Program-made: the position numbers and the translations under genes
Assembly (NCBI GenBank): GCA_963772335.1
Contig: CAVYXF010000001.1
Coordinates: 1,054,001 to 1,118,000, forward strand
Reading direction: 5' to 3'
Origin: CAVYXF01 sp963772335
GTDB lineage: Bacteria > Pseudomonadota > Alphaproteobacteria > Rhizobiales > Rhodomicrobiaceae
Length of the DNA: 64,000 bases
Notes under the pieces: generated by a model
What the model was told of the DNA's origin: nothing
The model's database searches: none
Seen by the model: only the letters and a program-made list of their open reading frames with translations
Shown: positions 54,143 to 63,519 of the stretch, piece by piece
How positions within the stretch are numbered: the stretch's first letter is position 1
Layout: every line of letters starts with the position of its first letter

Positions 54143-54506
54143 CGGGCCGAAGCCGCCTGACAATGGGGGCATGAGGATAAGTGGCTGATGCCGTAATTTT
54201 GACTGCGTTGCTGGGATGGTATGGGAGATAAATAGCAGGCTGTTCGTAGCCGTTCATTGCGTATGATTGGGAGCGTGTGTTTGCCTCGCCACTGTTGCGT
54301 AGAGAAATTTCCTTCCTCGTTGTCGCCGGAACCGCTTTGCTTCGGCGGGACATCTACAATTAGAGAAATCTTGATGATTGGGCAGATAGCATACACGTGC
54401 CCCATCCTTTGCCCTCTTCAGTTGGAGCGCAAATGAACATAGACGAAATGGTGTGGCTCAGCTGCACTGAATTGACAGATCGTACTGAAATGACTGAGGT
54501 CAGAGC
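54143..54506. other. clpP-clpX intergenic region
   Basis: About 360 bases separate clpP from clpX, longer than usual. The sequence is richer in A and T than its surroundings and has short open frames only, without ribosome sites. A separate clpX promoter is likely; no heat-shock-type promoter could be fitted with confidence, and no RNA gene was recognised. Confidence 0.5.
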
Positions 54507-55766
54507 ATGAGCAAGGTGAGCGGGAACGATACAAAGAACACTCTCTACTGCTCTTTCTGTGGAAAGAGCCAGCATGAGGTTCGCAAGCTCATTGCCGGAC
54601 CAACGGTGTTCATCTGCGATGAGTGCGTCGAACTTTGCATGGACATCATCCGGGAGGAAAATAAGAACTCCTACGTGAAGTCCCGGGACGGCGTACCAAC
54701 GCCCTCCGAGATCTGCTCGGTGCTTGACGATTATGTCATCGGCCAGGAATACGCCAAGAAGGTGCTGTCCGTCGCGGTTCACAATCATTATAAGCGGATC
54801 AACCACGCCTCGAAGAACAACGACGTCGAGCTGGCGAAGTCGAACATTCTGCTCGTCGGCCCGACCGGCTGTGGCAAGACGCTGCTGGCCCAGACGCTCG
54901 CCCGCATCCTCGATGTGCCCTTCACCATGGCCGACGCCACGACCCTGACCGAAGCCGGCTATGTGGGCGAGGACGTCGAGAACATCATCCTTAAGCTCCT
55001 GCAGTCCGCCGACTACAATGTCGAGCGCGCGCAGCGCGGTATCGTCTATATCGATGAGGTCGACAAGATCAGCCGCAAGTCGGACAACCCGTCGATCACC
55101 CGCGACGTGTCGGGCGAGGGCGTCCAGCAGGCCCTGCTCAAGATCATGGAAGGCACCATCGCCAGCGTTCCGCCACAAGGCGGGCGTAAGCATCCCCAGC
55201 AGGAGTTCCTGCAGGTGGACACTACGAATATACTGTTCATCTGCGGCGGCGCATTCTCTGGGCTGGAGAAAATCATCAGCCAGCGCGGCAGGACGACCGC
55301 CATCGGCTTCGGCGCCAAGGTGCAGGCTACCGACGACCGCCGGACCGGCGAGATCCTGCGCAGGGTGGAACCCGAGGATTTGTTGAAATTCGGCCTCATC
55401 CCGGAGTTCATCGGCCGTCTACCGGTGATCGCGACGCTGGAAGATCTGGACGAAGCAGCGCTGGTGCGCATTCTGAAGGAACCAAAGAACGCGCTTTTAA
55501 AGCAGTATCAGCGGCTGTTCGACATGGAAGATGTGCAGCTCACCTTTTCGGAGGATGCGCTCGTCTCGATTTCGCGCAAAGCCATTGAACGCAAGACCGG
55601 CGCGCGCGGGCTTCGGTCAATCATGGAGGCCATCCTCCTCGACTCGATGTTCGAACTCCCGGGCCTCAAAGGCGTTGAGGAGATTGTGATCAGCCCCGAA
55701 GTGGTGGACGGCAATGCGAAGCCGCTGCGCATCTATTCGGAAAGGATCGGAGAATCGAGCGCTTAA
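54507..55766 (+). CDS. clpX: ATP-dependent Clp protease ATP-binding subunit ClpX
   Basis: ClpX is the hexameric AAA+ unfoldase that feeds ClpP. The zinc-binding domain has Cys15, Cys18, Cys37 and Cys40 (YCSFCGK, FICDEC). Walker A is GPTGCGKT (118-125), Walker B IVYIDEVDKI, and the GYVGEDVE pore loop and RKSDNPSITRDVSGEGVQQA follow; the IGF loop is at AIGFGAKV. The 419-residue length is normal. It is followed at 240 bases by lon. Confidence 0.98.
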   Translation: MSKVSGNDTKNTLYCSFCGKSQHEVRKLIAGPTVFICDECVELCMDIIREENKNSYVKSRDGVPTPSEICSVLDDYVIGQEYAKKVLSVAVHNHYKRINHASKNNDVELAKSNILLVGPTGCGKTLLAQTLARILDVPFTMADATTLTEAGYVGEDVENIILKLLQSADYNVERAQRGIVYIDEVDKISRKSDNPSITRDVSGEGVQQALLKIMEGTIASVPPQGGRKHPQQEFLQVDTTNILFICGGAFSGLEKIISQRGRTTAIGFGAKVQATDDRRTGEILRRVEPEDLLKFGLIPEFIGRLPVIATLEDLDEAALVRILKEPKNALLKQYQRLFDMEDVQLTFSEDALVSISRKAIERKTGARGLRSIMEAILLDSMFELPGLKGVEEIVISPEVVDGNAKPLRIYSERIGESSA

Positions 55767-56005
55767 GGGGGGAAAGGACACTCTCGGACATCCCCGGAAA
55801 GGGAATTCGAGCTGGTTGATTTTAAATTGCTGGATAACCACTTAACTGTAGCTTTCGAACAGGGTGTCGAAAGGCCGATGCGGCCAGGAAAGCGACAGCA
55901 GCAAGGAAGTGCCGGTCGCGGCGTAAGGGGACCGGCTTTTCGCTCGGCGGCGAAGCGCAGAGATACCGTGACGGTGCATGCCAGCCCCTTTCCAGGGAGA
56001 CCTAG

Positions 56006-58438
56006 ATGACCGACAATCCAAATCACACGGCAGAAAATTCCGGGCGGGCGGAAGTTTTTCCTGTCCTGCCCCTTCGGGACATCGTGGTGTTCCCCTACAT
56101 GATCGTGCCGCTGTTCGTTGGGCGCGAGAAATCCATCAACGCCCTTGATGAGGTGATGCGCACCGACAAGCAGATCCTGCTTGTTGCGCAGAAGAATGCC
56201 GGCGACGACGAGCCCGAACTTGACGCCATCTATTCGATGGGCACGCTCGCCTCGGTGCTGCAGCTTCTCAAGCTTCCCGACGGTACCGTCAAGGTGCTGG
56301 TCGAGGGCACGGCGCGGGCGCGAATCAAGCGCTATACTCCGAACGAGGCCTTTTTCGAGGCTGAGATCGAGCGCGTCGAGGAGTTGATTGGCGCCCGCGA
56401 CGAGATCGAGGCGCTGTCGCGCTCGACGGTTGCGCAGTTCGAGAGCTATGTGAAGCTCAACAAGAAGATCTCGCCCGAAGTGCTGGGCACCATCTCCCAG
56501 ATCGACGATTATTCCAAGCTCGGCGACACCATCGCCTCGCATCTCGCGATCAAGATCGCCGAGAAGCAGGAAATCCTCGAGATCACCGCGATTTCGGAGC
56601 GGCTGGAGCGCGTCTACATGCAGATGGAGAGCGAGATTTCCGTGCTGCAGGTGGAAAAGAAGATCCGCTCGCGTGTCAAGCGCCAGATGGAGAAGACCCA
56701 GCGCGAGTACTATCTGAATGAGCAGATGAAGGCCATTCAGAAGGAGCTCGGCGACGGCGACGAGCGCGACGACATCTCCGAGTTCGAGGACAAGATCGAA
56801 AAGACCAAGCTCTCGAAGGAAGCCCGCGAAAAGGCGCTCGGCGAGCTGAAGAAGCTGCGCCAGATGAGCCCTATGTCGGCGGAAGCGACGGTGGTGCGCA
56901 ATTACCTCGACTGGCTGCTGTCGATCCCGTGGGGAGTCAAGGGCAAGCTCAAGACCGACCTCAACGAGGCGCAGACCGTGCTCGACGAGGACCATTACGG
57001 TCTGGACAAGGTCAAGGAGCGCATCGTCGAATATCTGGCGGTGCAGAAGCGGGCGTCCTCGCTGAAGGGCCCAATCCTGTGTCTCGTCGGACCGCCCGGG
57101 GTCGGCAAGACCTCGCTCGGCAAGTCGATGGCCAGGGCCACGGGCCGTGAGTTCGTGCGCATGTCGCTCGGCGGCGTCCGCGACGAGGCCGAGATTCGCG
57201 GTCACCGGCGCACCTATATCGGCTCGATGCCGGGCAAGGTCATCCAGTCGATGCGCAAGGCCAAGAAGGCCAACCCGCTGTTCCTGCTCGATGAGATCGA
57301 CAAAATGGGCGCCGATTTCCGCGGCGACCCGGCTTCGGCTCTGCTCGAAGTGCTCGACCCCGAGCAGAATAACGAGTTCAACGATCATTATCTCGAGGTC
57401 GATTACGACCTCTCGAACGTGATGTTCGTGACCACGGCCAACACGCTGGACATCCCGCCTGCCCTGATGGACCGCATGGAGATCATCCGTCTTGCCGGTT
57501 ACACCGAGGACGAGAAGATCGAGATCGCCAAACGCCACCTCCTTCCCGCGCAAATGGTAGCGCATGGCCTGAAAGCCGAGGAGTGGAGCGTTGACGACGA
57601 ATCCCTGCTGGAAGTCATCCGCCGCTATACCCGCGAGGCTGGCGTGCGCTCACTCGAGCGCGAGATCGCCAAACTGGCCCGCAAGGCGGTGAAGGAGCTG
57701 GAGGGTAATGGCAAGGAAAGTGTGCATGTCACGCCAGCGAATCTGACCGAATTCCTCGGCGTTCCGCGCTTCCGGTTCGGCGAAGCCGAACGCGAGGATC
57801 AGGTTGGCGTGGTCACTGGCCTTGCCTGGACCGAAGTCGGCGGCGAGCTCCTCACCATCGAAGGTGTAATGATGCCGGGCTCGGGCAAGATGTCCGTCAC
57901 TGGCAATCTGCGGGACGTGATGAAGGAATTGATCCAGGCGGCGAATGCCTATGTGCGCTCGCGTGCGGTCGACTACGGCATCCAGCCGCCGCTGTTCGAG
58001 AAGAAGGACATCCACGTCCACGTTCCCGAGGGCGCAACTCCCAAGGACGGCCCCTCGGCGGGCGTCGCCATGGTCACGGCAATCGTGTCGATCATGAGCG
58101 GAATTCCCGTCCGTAAGCATGTCGCCATGACCGGCGAGATCACGCTGCGTGGACGGGTGCTTCCGATCGGCGGGTTGAAGGAGAAACTTCTTGCGGCGCT
58201 GCGCGGTGGAATCAGCACCGTCATCATCCCCGAGGAGAACGCGAAGGACCTCGCTGAAATCCCGGACAATGTGAAGAACAAGCTTAACATTGTGCCGGTC
58301 GCGCGCATGGACCAAGTGCTCGAGCTCGCTCTTGCGCGCATGCCGGAGCGTATTGAGTGGGACGAGGCGGCAGCCCTTGTGCAGCAGCCACCAGTGACCC
58401 CGCCTATCCAGCCATCCGTTACTGCAATTGCGCACTAA
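56006..58438 (+). CDS. lon: ATP-dependent protease Lon
   Basis: Lon degrades misfolded and regulatory proteins in the cytosol. The 810-residue protein has the N-terminal substrate domain (VFPVLPLRDIVVFPYMIVPL), an AAA+ domain with Walker A GPPGVGKTSLGKSMARA and Walker B NPLFLLDEIDKMGADFRGD, and a C-terminal Ser-Lys protease with Ser684 in DGPSAGVAM and Lys727 in GGLKEKLLAA. A 240-base leader with some AT-rich sequence precedes it. It completes the clpP-clpX-lon-hupB order. Confidence 0.98.
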   Translation: MTDNPNHTAENSGRAEVFPVLPLRDIVVFPYMIVPLFVGREKSINALDEVMRTDKQILLVAQKNAGDDEPELDAIYSMGTLASVLQLLKLPDGTVKVLVEGTARARIKRYTPNEAFFEAEIERVEELIGARDEIEALSRSTVAQFESYVKLNKKISPEVLGTISQIDDYSKLGDTIASHLAIKIAEKQEILEITAISERLERVYMQMESEISVLQVEKKIRSRVKRQMEKTQREYYLNEQMKAIQKELGDGDERDDISEFEDKIEKTKLSKEAREKALGELKKLRQMSPMSAEATVVRNYLDWLLSIPWGVKGKLKTDLNEAQTVLDEDHYGLDKVKERIVEYLAVQKRASSLKGPILCLVGPPGVGKTSLGKSMARATGREFVRMSLGGVRDEAEIRGHRRTYIGSMPGKVIQSMRKAKKANPLFLLDEIDKMGADFRGDPASALLEVLDPEQNNEFNDHYLEVDYDLSNVMFVTTANTLDIPPALMDRMEIIRLAGYTEDEKIEIAKRHLLPAQMVAHGLKAEEWSVDDESLLEVIRRYTREAGVRSLEREIAKLARKAVKELEGNGKESVHVTPANLTEFLGVPRFRFGEAEREDQVGVVTGLAWTEVGGELLTIEGVMMPGSGKMSVTGNLRDVMKELIQAANAYVRSRAVDYGIQPPLFEKKDIHVHVPEGATPKDGPSAGVAMVTAIVSIMSGIPVRKHVAMTGEITLRGRVLPIGGLKEKLLAALRGGISTVIIPEENAKDLAEIPDNVKNKLNIVPVARMDQVLELALARMPERIEWDEAAALVQQPPVTPPIQPSVTAIAH

Positions 58439-58445
58439 CCCTTAA

Positions 58446-58469
58446 GGGCCGCCCAAAAGGCGGCCCTTT
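58446..58469 (+). terminator. rho-independent terminator after lon
   Basis: GGGCCGCC, loop CAAAA, GGCGGCCC form a perfect 8-bp GC-rich stem, followed by TTT, eight bases after the lon stop codon. It separates lon from hupB, which therefore needs its own promoter in the 260 bases that follow. Confidence 0.8.
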
Positions 58470-58731
58470 CCACTGAAAATCGCAATTTCCTGCGGTTTTG
58501 CGGCTTGGAATCTGGATTATCTTCTTCAAAAGTCCGCGCATCTGGATAAGGTAATGCGCCTGTCAGCCAGGGAATCGAAGGCCATGGCGGGCAGGGGCAG
58601 CCGCCTCCTGGAAAGCTGAAAGGAGCTGGCTGCGTGCCGCCGCGGTGTTCGCGAGGCCAATTTCTGGGCCCCCCAACAAGGCGCAGCTCGCGGCGGCAAA
58701 ACGGATGGGTGAATGAAGAAAAGGGATAACC

Positions 58732-59007
58732 ATGAATAAGACTGACTTGGTCGCGGCCGTCGCATCGGATGCCCAGCTCAGCAAAGACAAGGCAGCAGTG
58801 GCAGTGGAAGCGGTAATCAAGCACATTCAATCGGCCCTCCTGGAAGGCAGCGAAGTCCGCCTGCCGGGCTTCGGCAACTTCAAGGTGATGGACCGCAAGG
58901 AGACCACCGCACGTAACCCGCGCACCGGTGAGACGGTGAAGGTGCCGGCCAGCAAGGTCGCCAAGTTTTCGCCGGCCAAGGGGCTGAAAGAGGCTCTGAA
59001 CGGCTGA
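58732..59007 (+). CDS. hupB: DNA-binding protein HU
   Basis: HU bends and compacts DNA as a dimer. The 91-residue product is full length: MNKTDLVAAVASDAQLSKD, the beta arm start VRLPGFGNFKV, RKETTARNPRTGE with the intercalating Pro in the arm tip RNPRTG, and KVAKFSPAKGLKEALNG. GAAAAGGGATAACC upstream of the ATG gives a ribosome site. It follows the lon terminator and is probably monocistronic; a hairpin lies downstream at 59043-59068. Confidence 0.97.
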   Translation: MNKTDLVAAVASDAQLSKDKAAVAVEAVIKHIQSALLEGSEVRLPGFGNFKVMDRKETTARNPRTGETVKVPASKVAKFSPAKGLKEALNG

Positions 59008-59042
59008 CGCTTCGGGGCGTGTTTGCAGACCGGCAATGCAAA

Positions 59043-59068
59043 CGCCTTCTCCGTAACCGGAGAGGGCG
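59043..59068 (+). terminator. hairpin downstream of hupB
   Basis: CGCCTTCTCCG and CGGAGAGGGCG form an 11-bp stem with one G-T pair and a TAAC loop, 36 bases after the hupB stop. The following bases TATTGCTTT are only weakly U-rich. It is the most likely end of the hupB transcript. Confidence 0.65.
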
Positions 59069-59450
59069 TATTGCTTTGCTGACGTGGACGAGGCTGGTTG
59101 GCGCCGGTTTGGTCAAGGCCGCGCTTCCGCCGCGACGAAATGGTCTATCCGAACATCTGCGGTGCAAAGGCAGGCTTCGGTGCTATGATCGGGTGAAGCC
59201 CCGCTGGTGGTGGGTAGAGGCTGGTTTGGCGCTGTTCCGGCAAACAGAAAAGCTCGTCGCGCGCAAGGATATGGCCGCCATGCCGCATTCGGAGCGCAAG
59301 CGCCGCGCTGACGGTTCGGAGCGCGTGCTGGTTTCTCGTCCGACGCGCTGGCGCGGACGGGTCCTCGCGCCCACATTACTTGCGGACGCATCGCAATAGA
59401 CGTAAGTTGCGGCGGTGAGTGCGCGCAAAGCGTGCGGAAGGTTAAAGCAT
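59069..59450. other. stretch without a convincing gene before tatA
   Basis: A 126-codon plus frame (59019-59399) runs across the hupB terminator hairpin, is Arg/Leu-rich, has no ribosome site and resembles no family. No tRNA or other RNA gene was found. The stretch probably carries the tat operon promoter. Confidence 0.5.
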
Positions 59451-59678
59451 ATGGCGCCGACCTGGTTTAAGCTCCTCCTGGTCATCTTTGTGATCGTGGT
59501 TCTGTTCGGCCGCGGCAAGCTTTCCGAGATGATGGGCGATTTCGGCAAAGGCATTAAGGACTTCAAGAAAGGTCTGAGCGACGACGAAACGGCCGAGACG
59601 CCGAAAGCCGTCGAGCGGGAGACATCAGCGCGGCTGGAGGCCCCGGCAGAGCGCCGTGATGACGTTCGGGCGGGCTGA
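59451..59678 (+). CDS. tatA: twin-arginine translocase subunit TatA
   Basis: TatA forms the variable-size pore of the Tat system. The 75-residue product begins with the short membrane helix WFKLLLVIFVIVVLFG, then the hinge and amphipathic helix GRGKLSEMMGDFGKGIKDFK, then an acidic tail. The ATG at 59451 starts directly before the helix. It is the first gene of tatABC. Confidence 0.95.
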   Translation: MAPTWFKLLLVIFVIVVLFGRGKLSEMMGDFGKGIKDFKKGLSDDETAETPKAVERETSARLEAPAERRDDVRAG

Positions 59679-59728
59679 CGCCCGGGGACGCTGATAGCGG
59701 CAGGCTTCGGTAGGAAACGCATGCACCC

Positions 59729-60247
59729 ATGTTCGAAGTAGCCTGGTCGGAACTGTTCATCATCGTCATCGTGGCGATCATCGTGGTTGGCCCGAAAGAG
59801 CTGCCAGGCATGCTGCGCGCCTTCGGGCGGATCGTCGGCAAGCTGCGCCGCTCGGCCGATGATTTCCGCAGGCAGTTCGAGGAGAGTGTGCGCGAGGCCG
59901 GCGGCGAGGATCTGCAGAAAGAGCTGAACGAGTTGCGCCGGAACAATCCTCTCAACGAGATTCGCAATACCATCGAGAATGCCGCCCGGGAGGCGACCTC
60001 GGAGCCGCGGCTGCCTGCGCCGGAAACCTATGTCGACAAGCCCGAAGAGCCGCCGGTCACCCACGAGACTTTAGCCGAGCCGGAGACCAAGCCGGAAACG
60101 CCTGGGCCGGCCCAGAGCGCCGATGCGGCATCGCCGCCGGCAACTCTTGCGCCGGCAGCTTCGCAGCCGGAGCCGAGCGCGCCTGAGCCGACCGTTAGTC
60201 CGGGCCATGAGCCCCTCATCAATGGCCAGCACCGTCCCTTAAGCTGA
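59729..60247 (+). CDS. tatB: twin-arginine translocase subunit TatB
   Basis: TatB recognises Tat substrates together with TatC. The 172-residue protein has the N-terminal helix FEVAWSELFIIVIVAIIVVG with the conserved Glu in WSEL, the Gly-Pro-x-Glu-Leu-Pro hinge (VGPKELPGMLRAFG), a long amphipathic helix (ADDFRRQFEESVREAGGEDL), and a long Pro/Ala-rich disordered tail (residues about 105-172). It lies 50 bases after tatA and 18 before tatC. Confidence 0.95.
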   Translation: MFEVAWSELFIIVIVAIIVVGPKELPGMLRAFGRIVGKLRRSADDFRRQFEESVREAGGEDLQKELNELRRNNPLNEIRNTIENAAREATSEPRLPAPETYVDKPEEPPVTHETLAEPETKPETPGPAQSADAASPPATLAPAASQPEPSAPEPTVSPGHEPLINGQHRPLS

Positions 60248-60265
60248 TTTTCCGAGGCGTCTCCC

Positions 60266-61063
60266 TTGACCACCACCAGCGACGATATCGATGCCTCGAA
60301 AGCTCCGCTGATTGAGCATCTCATCGAGTTGCGCACGCGGCTGCTCTGGACGATCGCCGGCGTCAGCATCGCTTTCGTCATCTGCATCTTCTTTGCCAGG
60401 GACATTTATAACCTGCTGGTCCTGCCTTATCGCTGGGCGGCGGGGCATGATGCGCCCATCGAGATGATCTACACGGCGCCGCAGGAGTTCTTTTTCACGC
60501 AATTGCGCCTGGCGCTGTTCGGAGCGATTTTTCTCGCCTTTCCGATTATCGCCTCGCAGATTTACATGTTCGTGGCGCCAGGGCTTTACCGGAACGAGCG
60601 CGACGCCTTCGTGCCTTACCTTATCGCCACACCCATTTTGTTCATCATGGGTGGCATGCTGGTCTATTTCCTGATCATGCCTCTCGCGATGAGGTTCTTC
60701 CTCTCGATGCAGCAGACCGGTGGCCCGGTGCAGATTCAGCTGACTGCCCGTGTCAGCGAATATCTCTCACTGATCATGACGCTGATGCTCGGTTTCGGCA
60801 TCTGCTTTCAGCTGCCGGTGATCCTGACGCTGCTCGGCCGCGCCGGCATCATCACTGCCGCGGATCTGCGCTCCAAGCGCCGCTATGCCATCGTCATCGC
60901 CTTTGCGGTCGCCGCTTTCCTGACGCCTCCCGACCCGATAAGCCAGATCGGCATGGCGATTCCGACGGTGCTCCTCTACGAGGCCTCGATCATCGCCGTC
61001 GCCATAATCGAGAAGAAGCAGGCGCAGAAGAACCAGCAGCAGAGTAGCACCGGCTCGACGTAG
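60266..61063 (+). CDS. tatC: Sec-independent protein translocase TatC
   Basis: TatC is the core receptor for twin-arginine signal peptides. Six membrane helices are visible, starting with LIEHLIELRTRLLWTIAGV, which holds the conserved Glu-Leu-Arg, and IEMIYTAPQEFFFTQLRLAL, the TatC signature loop. TTG is the start codon (60266), with GAGG eight bases upstream. The 265-residue length is normal. The C-terminus is a Lys/Gln/Ser-rich cytoplasmic tail. Confidence 0.96.
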   Translation: MTTTSDDIDASKAPLIEHLIELRTRLLWTIAGVSIAFVICIFFARDIYNLLVLPYRWAAGHDAPIEMIYTAPQEFFFTQLRLALFGAIFLAFPIIASQIYMFVAPGLYRNERDAFVPYLIATPILFIMGGMLVYFLIMPLAMRFFLSMQQTGGPVQIQLTARVSEYLSLIMTLMLGFGICFQLPVILTLLGRAGIITAADLRSKRRYAIVIAFAVAAFLTPPDPISQIGMAIPTVLLYEASIIAVAIIEKKQAQKNQQQSSTGST

Positions 61064-61171
61064 CGGTGCGGGGTGGAATCCGCGCAAAGCGCCGTGGCTC
61101 CGCTGGACGCCGCGGCGCGCAAGGCCTATAGCTGCAGGCAATATTCCTCATTCATCTCGTGAGATGGTGCC

Positions 61172-62602
61172 GTGCTCGATCTGAAACTGATCCGGGACAA
61201 TCCCGAAATTCTAAAGGCTGCATTGATGGCCCGCGGCCAGTCCGCGGACGCCGCAGACAGCCTGCTCGAAAGCATTCGGGATCTGGACGGCAGGCGCCGC
61301 GAACAGATCGCCCGGCTCCAGGATGCACAGACGAGGCGCAACACGATCTCCAAGCAGGTCGGCAAGGCGAAAGCGGAAAAGCGCGAGGATGACGCCGAGA
61401 CGCTGATGGCCGAGATTGCCGGACTCAAGGACATCATTGCGGAAGGAGAAGCGGAGGAGAAGGACCTTACCGACCAGCTGGAGAATACGCTCGCGGGCAT
61501 CCCCAATCTGCCGGCGGAGGACGTGCCGGTCGGCGATGAGAGGGCGAACACCGAACTGCGCCGCTGGGGCGAACAGCGGAAATTCGACTTTGCACCCAAG
61601 CAGCATTTCGAGCTCGGCGAGCAGCTGGGCCTGATGGATTTTGAAGCGGCGGCGAAGCTGTCCGGCAGCCGCTTCGTCGTGCTGAAGGGCGCGCTTGCGC
61701 GGCTCGAGCGTTCACTGGGCGCTTTCATGCTCGATCTGCAGACGGCGGAGAGCGGCTATACCGAGGTCGCCCCGCCACTCTTGGTTCGCGATCATGCAAT
61801 GTTCGGCACCGCGCAACTGCCGAAATTCCTGGAGGACCAGTTCTCGGTTTATGCCGGTCCGGCGGGCGGCGAGCCGCTGCGGCTGTCGCAGGCGGCCTAT
61901 GCCGACCGGCTGCAGGAGGCGCGTTCGGTCGGCGACGAGGAGACGGTCGAGCGCCTCGTTACAGCCTATCCTGACGAATATCTCGAGCCCGCTTTCTGGC
62001 TGATCCCGACGGCGGAGGTGCCGCTCACCAATCTCGTACGCGAGGAAATCCTCGACGAGGCAACGCTGCCGATCCGCGTGACCGCACTTACGCCCTGCTT
62101 CCGCGCCGAAGCCGGTGCCGCCGGCAAGGATACGCGCGGCATGGTCCGTCTGCACCAGTTCTCCAAGGTCGAGCTGGTGTCGATAACCACCCCCGAGCAG
62201 TCGGCGGAAGAGCATGAGCGCATGACGGCTTGCGCCGAGACGGTGCTGCGGCGCTTAGAGCTGCCGTTTCGCACTATCGTGCTCGCGACGGGCGATATGG
62301 GCTTTGGTGCGCGCAAAACCTACGACATCGAGGTCTGGCTGCCGGGGCAGGACAGCTATCGCGAGATTTCGAGCTGCTCCAATTGCGGAGACTTCCAGGC
62401 CAGGCGCATGAGCGCGCGCTATCGGCCCAAGGGCGGAAAGGACGTGCGCTTCGTGCACACGCTGAACGGCTCCGGCCTCGCCATCGGGCGCACCCTGATC
62501 GCCGTGATGGAGAATTATCAGCAGGCCGACGGCAGCATTCGCATTCCTGAAGCGCTCGTACCCTATATGGGGGGGATAACAGCGATCCCCGCAGGAAACT
62601 AG
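61172..62602 (+). CDS. serS: seryl-tRNA synthetase
   Basis: SerS charges tRNA-Ser. It starts with GTG at 61172. The N-terminal coiled coil (DSLLESIRDLDGRRREQIAR and ISKQVGKAKAEKREDDAET) grips the long tRNA variable arm. The class II catalytic core has motif 2 TPCFRAEAGAAGKDTRGMVR, the serine-binding TAEVPLTNL, and motif 3 FVHTLNGSGLAIGRTLIAVM. The 476-residue length is slightly long because of an insertion at about residues 200-260. It continues the conserved tatABC-serS-surE-pcm order. Confidence 0.97.
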   Translation: MLDLKLIRDNPEILKAALMARGQSADAADSLLESIRDLDGRRREQIARLQDAQTRRNTISKQVGKAKAEKREDDAETLMAEIAGLKDIIAEGEAEEKDLTDQLENTLAGIPNLPAEDVPVGDERANTELRRWGEQRKFDFAPKQHFELGEQLGLMDFEAAAKLSGSRFVVLKGALARLERSLGAFMLDLQTAESGYTEVAPPLLVRDHAMFGTAQLPKFLEDQFSVYAGPAGGEPLRLSQAAYADRLQEARSVGDEETVERLVTAYPDEYLEPAFWLIPTAEVPLTNLVREEILDEATLPIRVTALTPCFRAEAGAAGKDTRGMVRLHQFSKVELVSITTPEQSAEEHERMTACAETVLRRLELPFRTIVLATGDMGFGARKTYDIEVWLPGQDSYREISSCSNCGDFQARRMSARYRPKGGKDVRFVHTLNGSGLAIGRTLIAVMENYQQADGSIRIPEALVPYMGGITAIPAGN

Positions 62603-62699
62603 CCGCCCGCTCACCGAGAGCAAAGGGCGGTACCGCCCCGCCTTGGACGGGGGCGCCAGTAAAACCGGGACGCCGGAGAATTACGCCGGAGAGAGCGGC

Positions 62700-63464
62700 A
62701 TGCGCATACTTATCACCAATGACGATGGCATCGAGGCGCCCGGTCTCGATGTGCTCCACCATATCGCATCCGCACTCAGCGAGGACGTCTGGGTGGTCGC
62801 GCCGGAAACCGACCAGAGCGGGGCTGCGCATTCGCTGACCCTGCATGAGCCCTTGCGCCTTCGCAAGTTGAAGGAGCGCACCTATGCGGTGAAGGGCACC
62901 CCCACCGATTGCGTAATCATGGGCGTCCGCCACATCATCGCGGAGCAGCGGCCGGATCTGGTGCTATCCGGCGTCAATCTCGGGCAGAACATCGCGGACG
63001 ACGTCACCTATTCCGGCACCATCGCCGGAGCGATCGAGGGCACGCTGCTCGGCATCCCCTCCATCGCTCTGAGCCTTGCCTGCAATTACGAGGACCGGCC
63101 CGGCGCGCGCTGGGAGACGCCGATACAGCACGGCCCCAACCTGGTGCGCAAGCTGCTCGCCGGAAGCTGGCCGGCCTCGATCCTGTTGAACGTCAATTTC
63201 CCGGATTGCGGACCGGATGCCGTCGCAGGCGTGGTGATCGCCGCCCAGGGCAAGCGGGACCCGGACTATGTCCGGATCGTCGACCGGATGGATGCGCGCG
63301 GCAAGCCCTATTACTGGCTCGGTTTCAACGCCCAAACCTCGGAGCCGGAGAAGGGCACGGACCTGTGGGCACTGCGCGCGAATAAGATCGCGGTCACCCC
63401 GCTGCATCTCAATCTGACACATGCGGAAACCTGCCGGAAACTGATGCTGGCCTTCGACAGTTAG
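62700..63464 (+). CDS. surE: 5'/3'-nucleotidase SurE
   Basis: SurE is a metal-dependent nucleoside monophosphate and polyphosphate phosphatase linked to stationary-phase survival. The 254-residue product has MRILITNDDGIEAPGL with the metal-binding D8-D9, VAPETDQSGAAHS, VKGTPTDCVIMG, and LVLSGVNLGQN with the metal-binding Asn. GGAGAG lies seven bases before the ATG at 62700, which decides it over the frame from 62643. It precedes pcm, its usual partner. Confidence 0.96.
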   Translation: MRILITNDDGIEAPGLDVLHHIASALSEDVWVVAPETDQSGAAHSLTLHEPLRLRKLKERTYAVKGTPTDCVIMGVRHIIAEQRPDLVLSGVNLGQNIADDVTYSGTIAGAIEGTLLGIPSIALSLACNYEDRPGARWETPIQHGPNLVRKLLAGSWPASILLNVNFPDCGPDAVAGVVIAAQGKRDPDYVRIVDRMDARGKPYYWLGFNAQTSEPEKGTDLWALRANKIAVTPLHLNLTHAETCRKLMLAFDS

Positions 63465-63519
63465 TTGAAATAGGCGACAGTGCCGCCTGAGCTCTGCGCG
63501 GGACGTAAAGAGGAGCGAG

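Noticed and set aside
54358..54420. Heat-shock sigma factor promoter before clpX (CTTGATG ... CCCCATCC)
   Set aside because: The two boxes are about 23 bases apart, too far for the known spacing of RpoH promoters.
59019..59399. 126-codon plus-strand frame after hupB
   Set aside because: It begins upstream of the hupB terminator hairpin, lacks a ribosome site and resembles no family.
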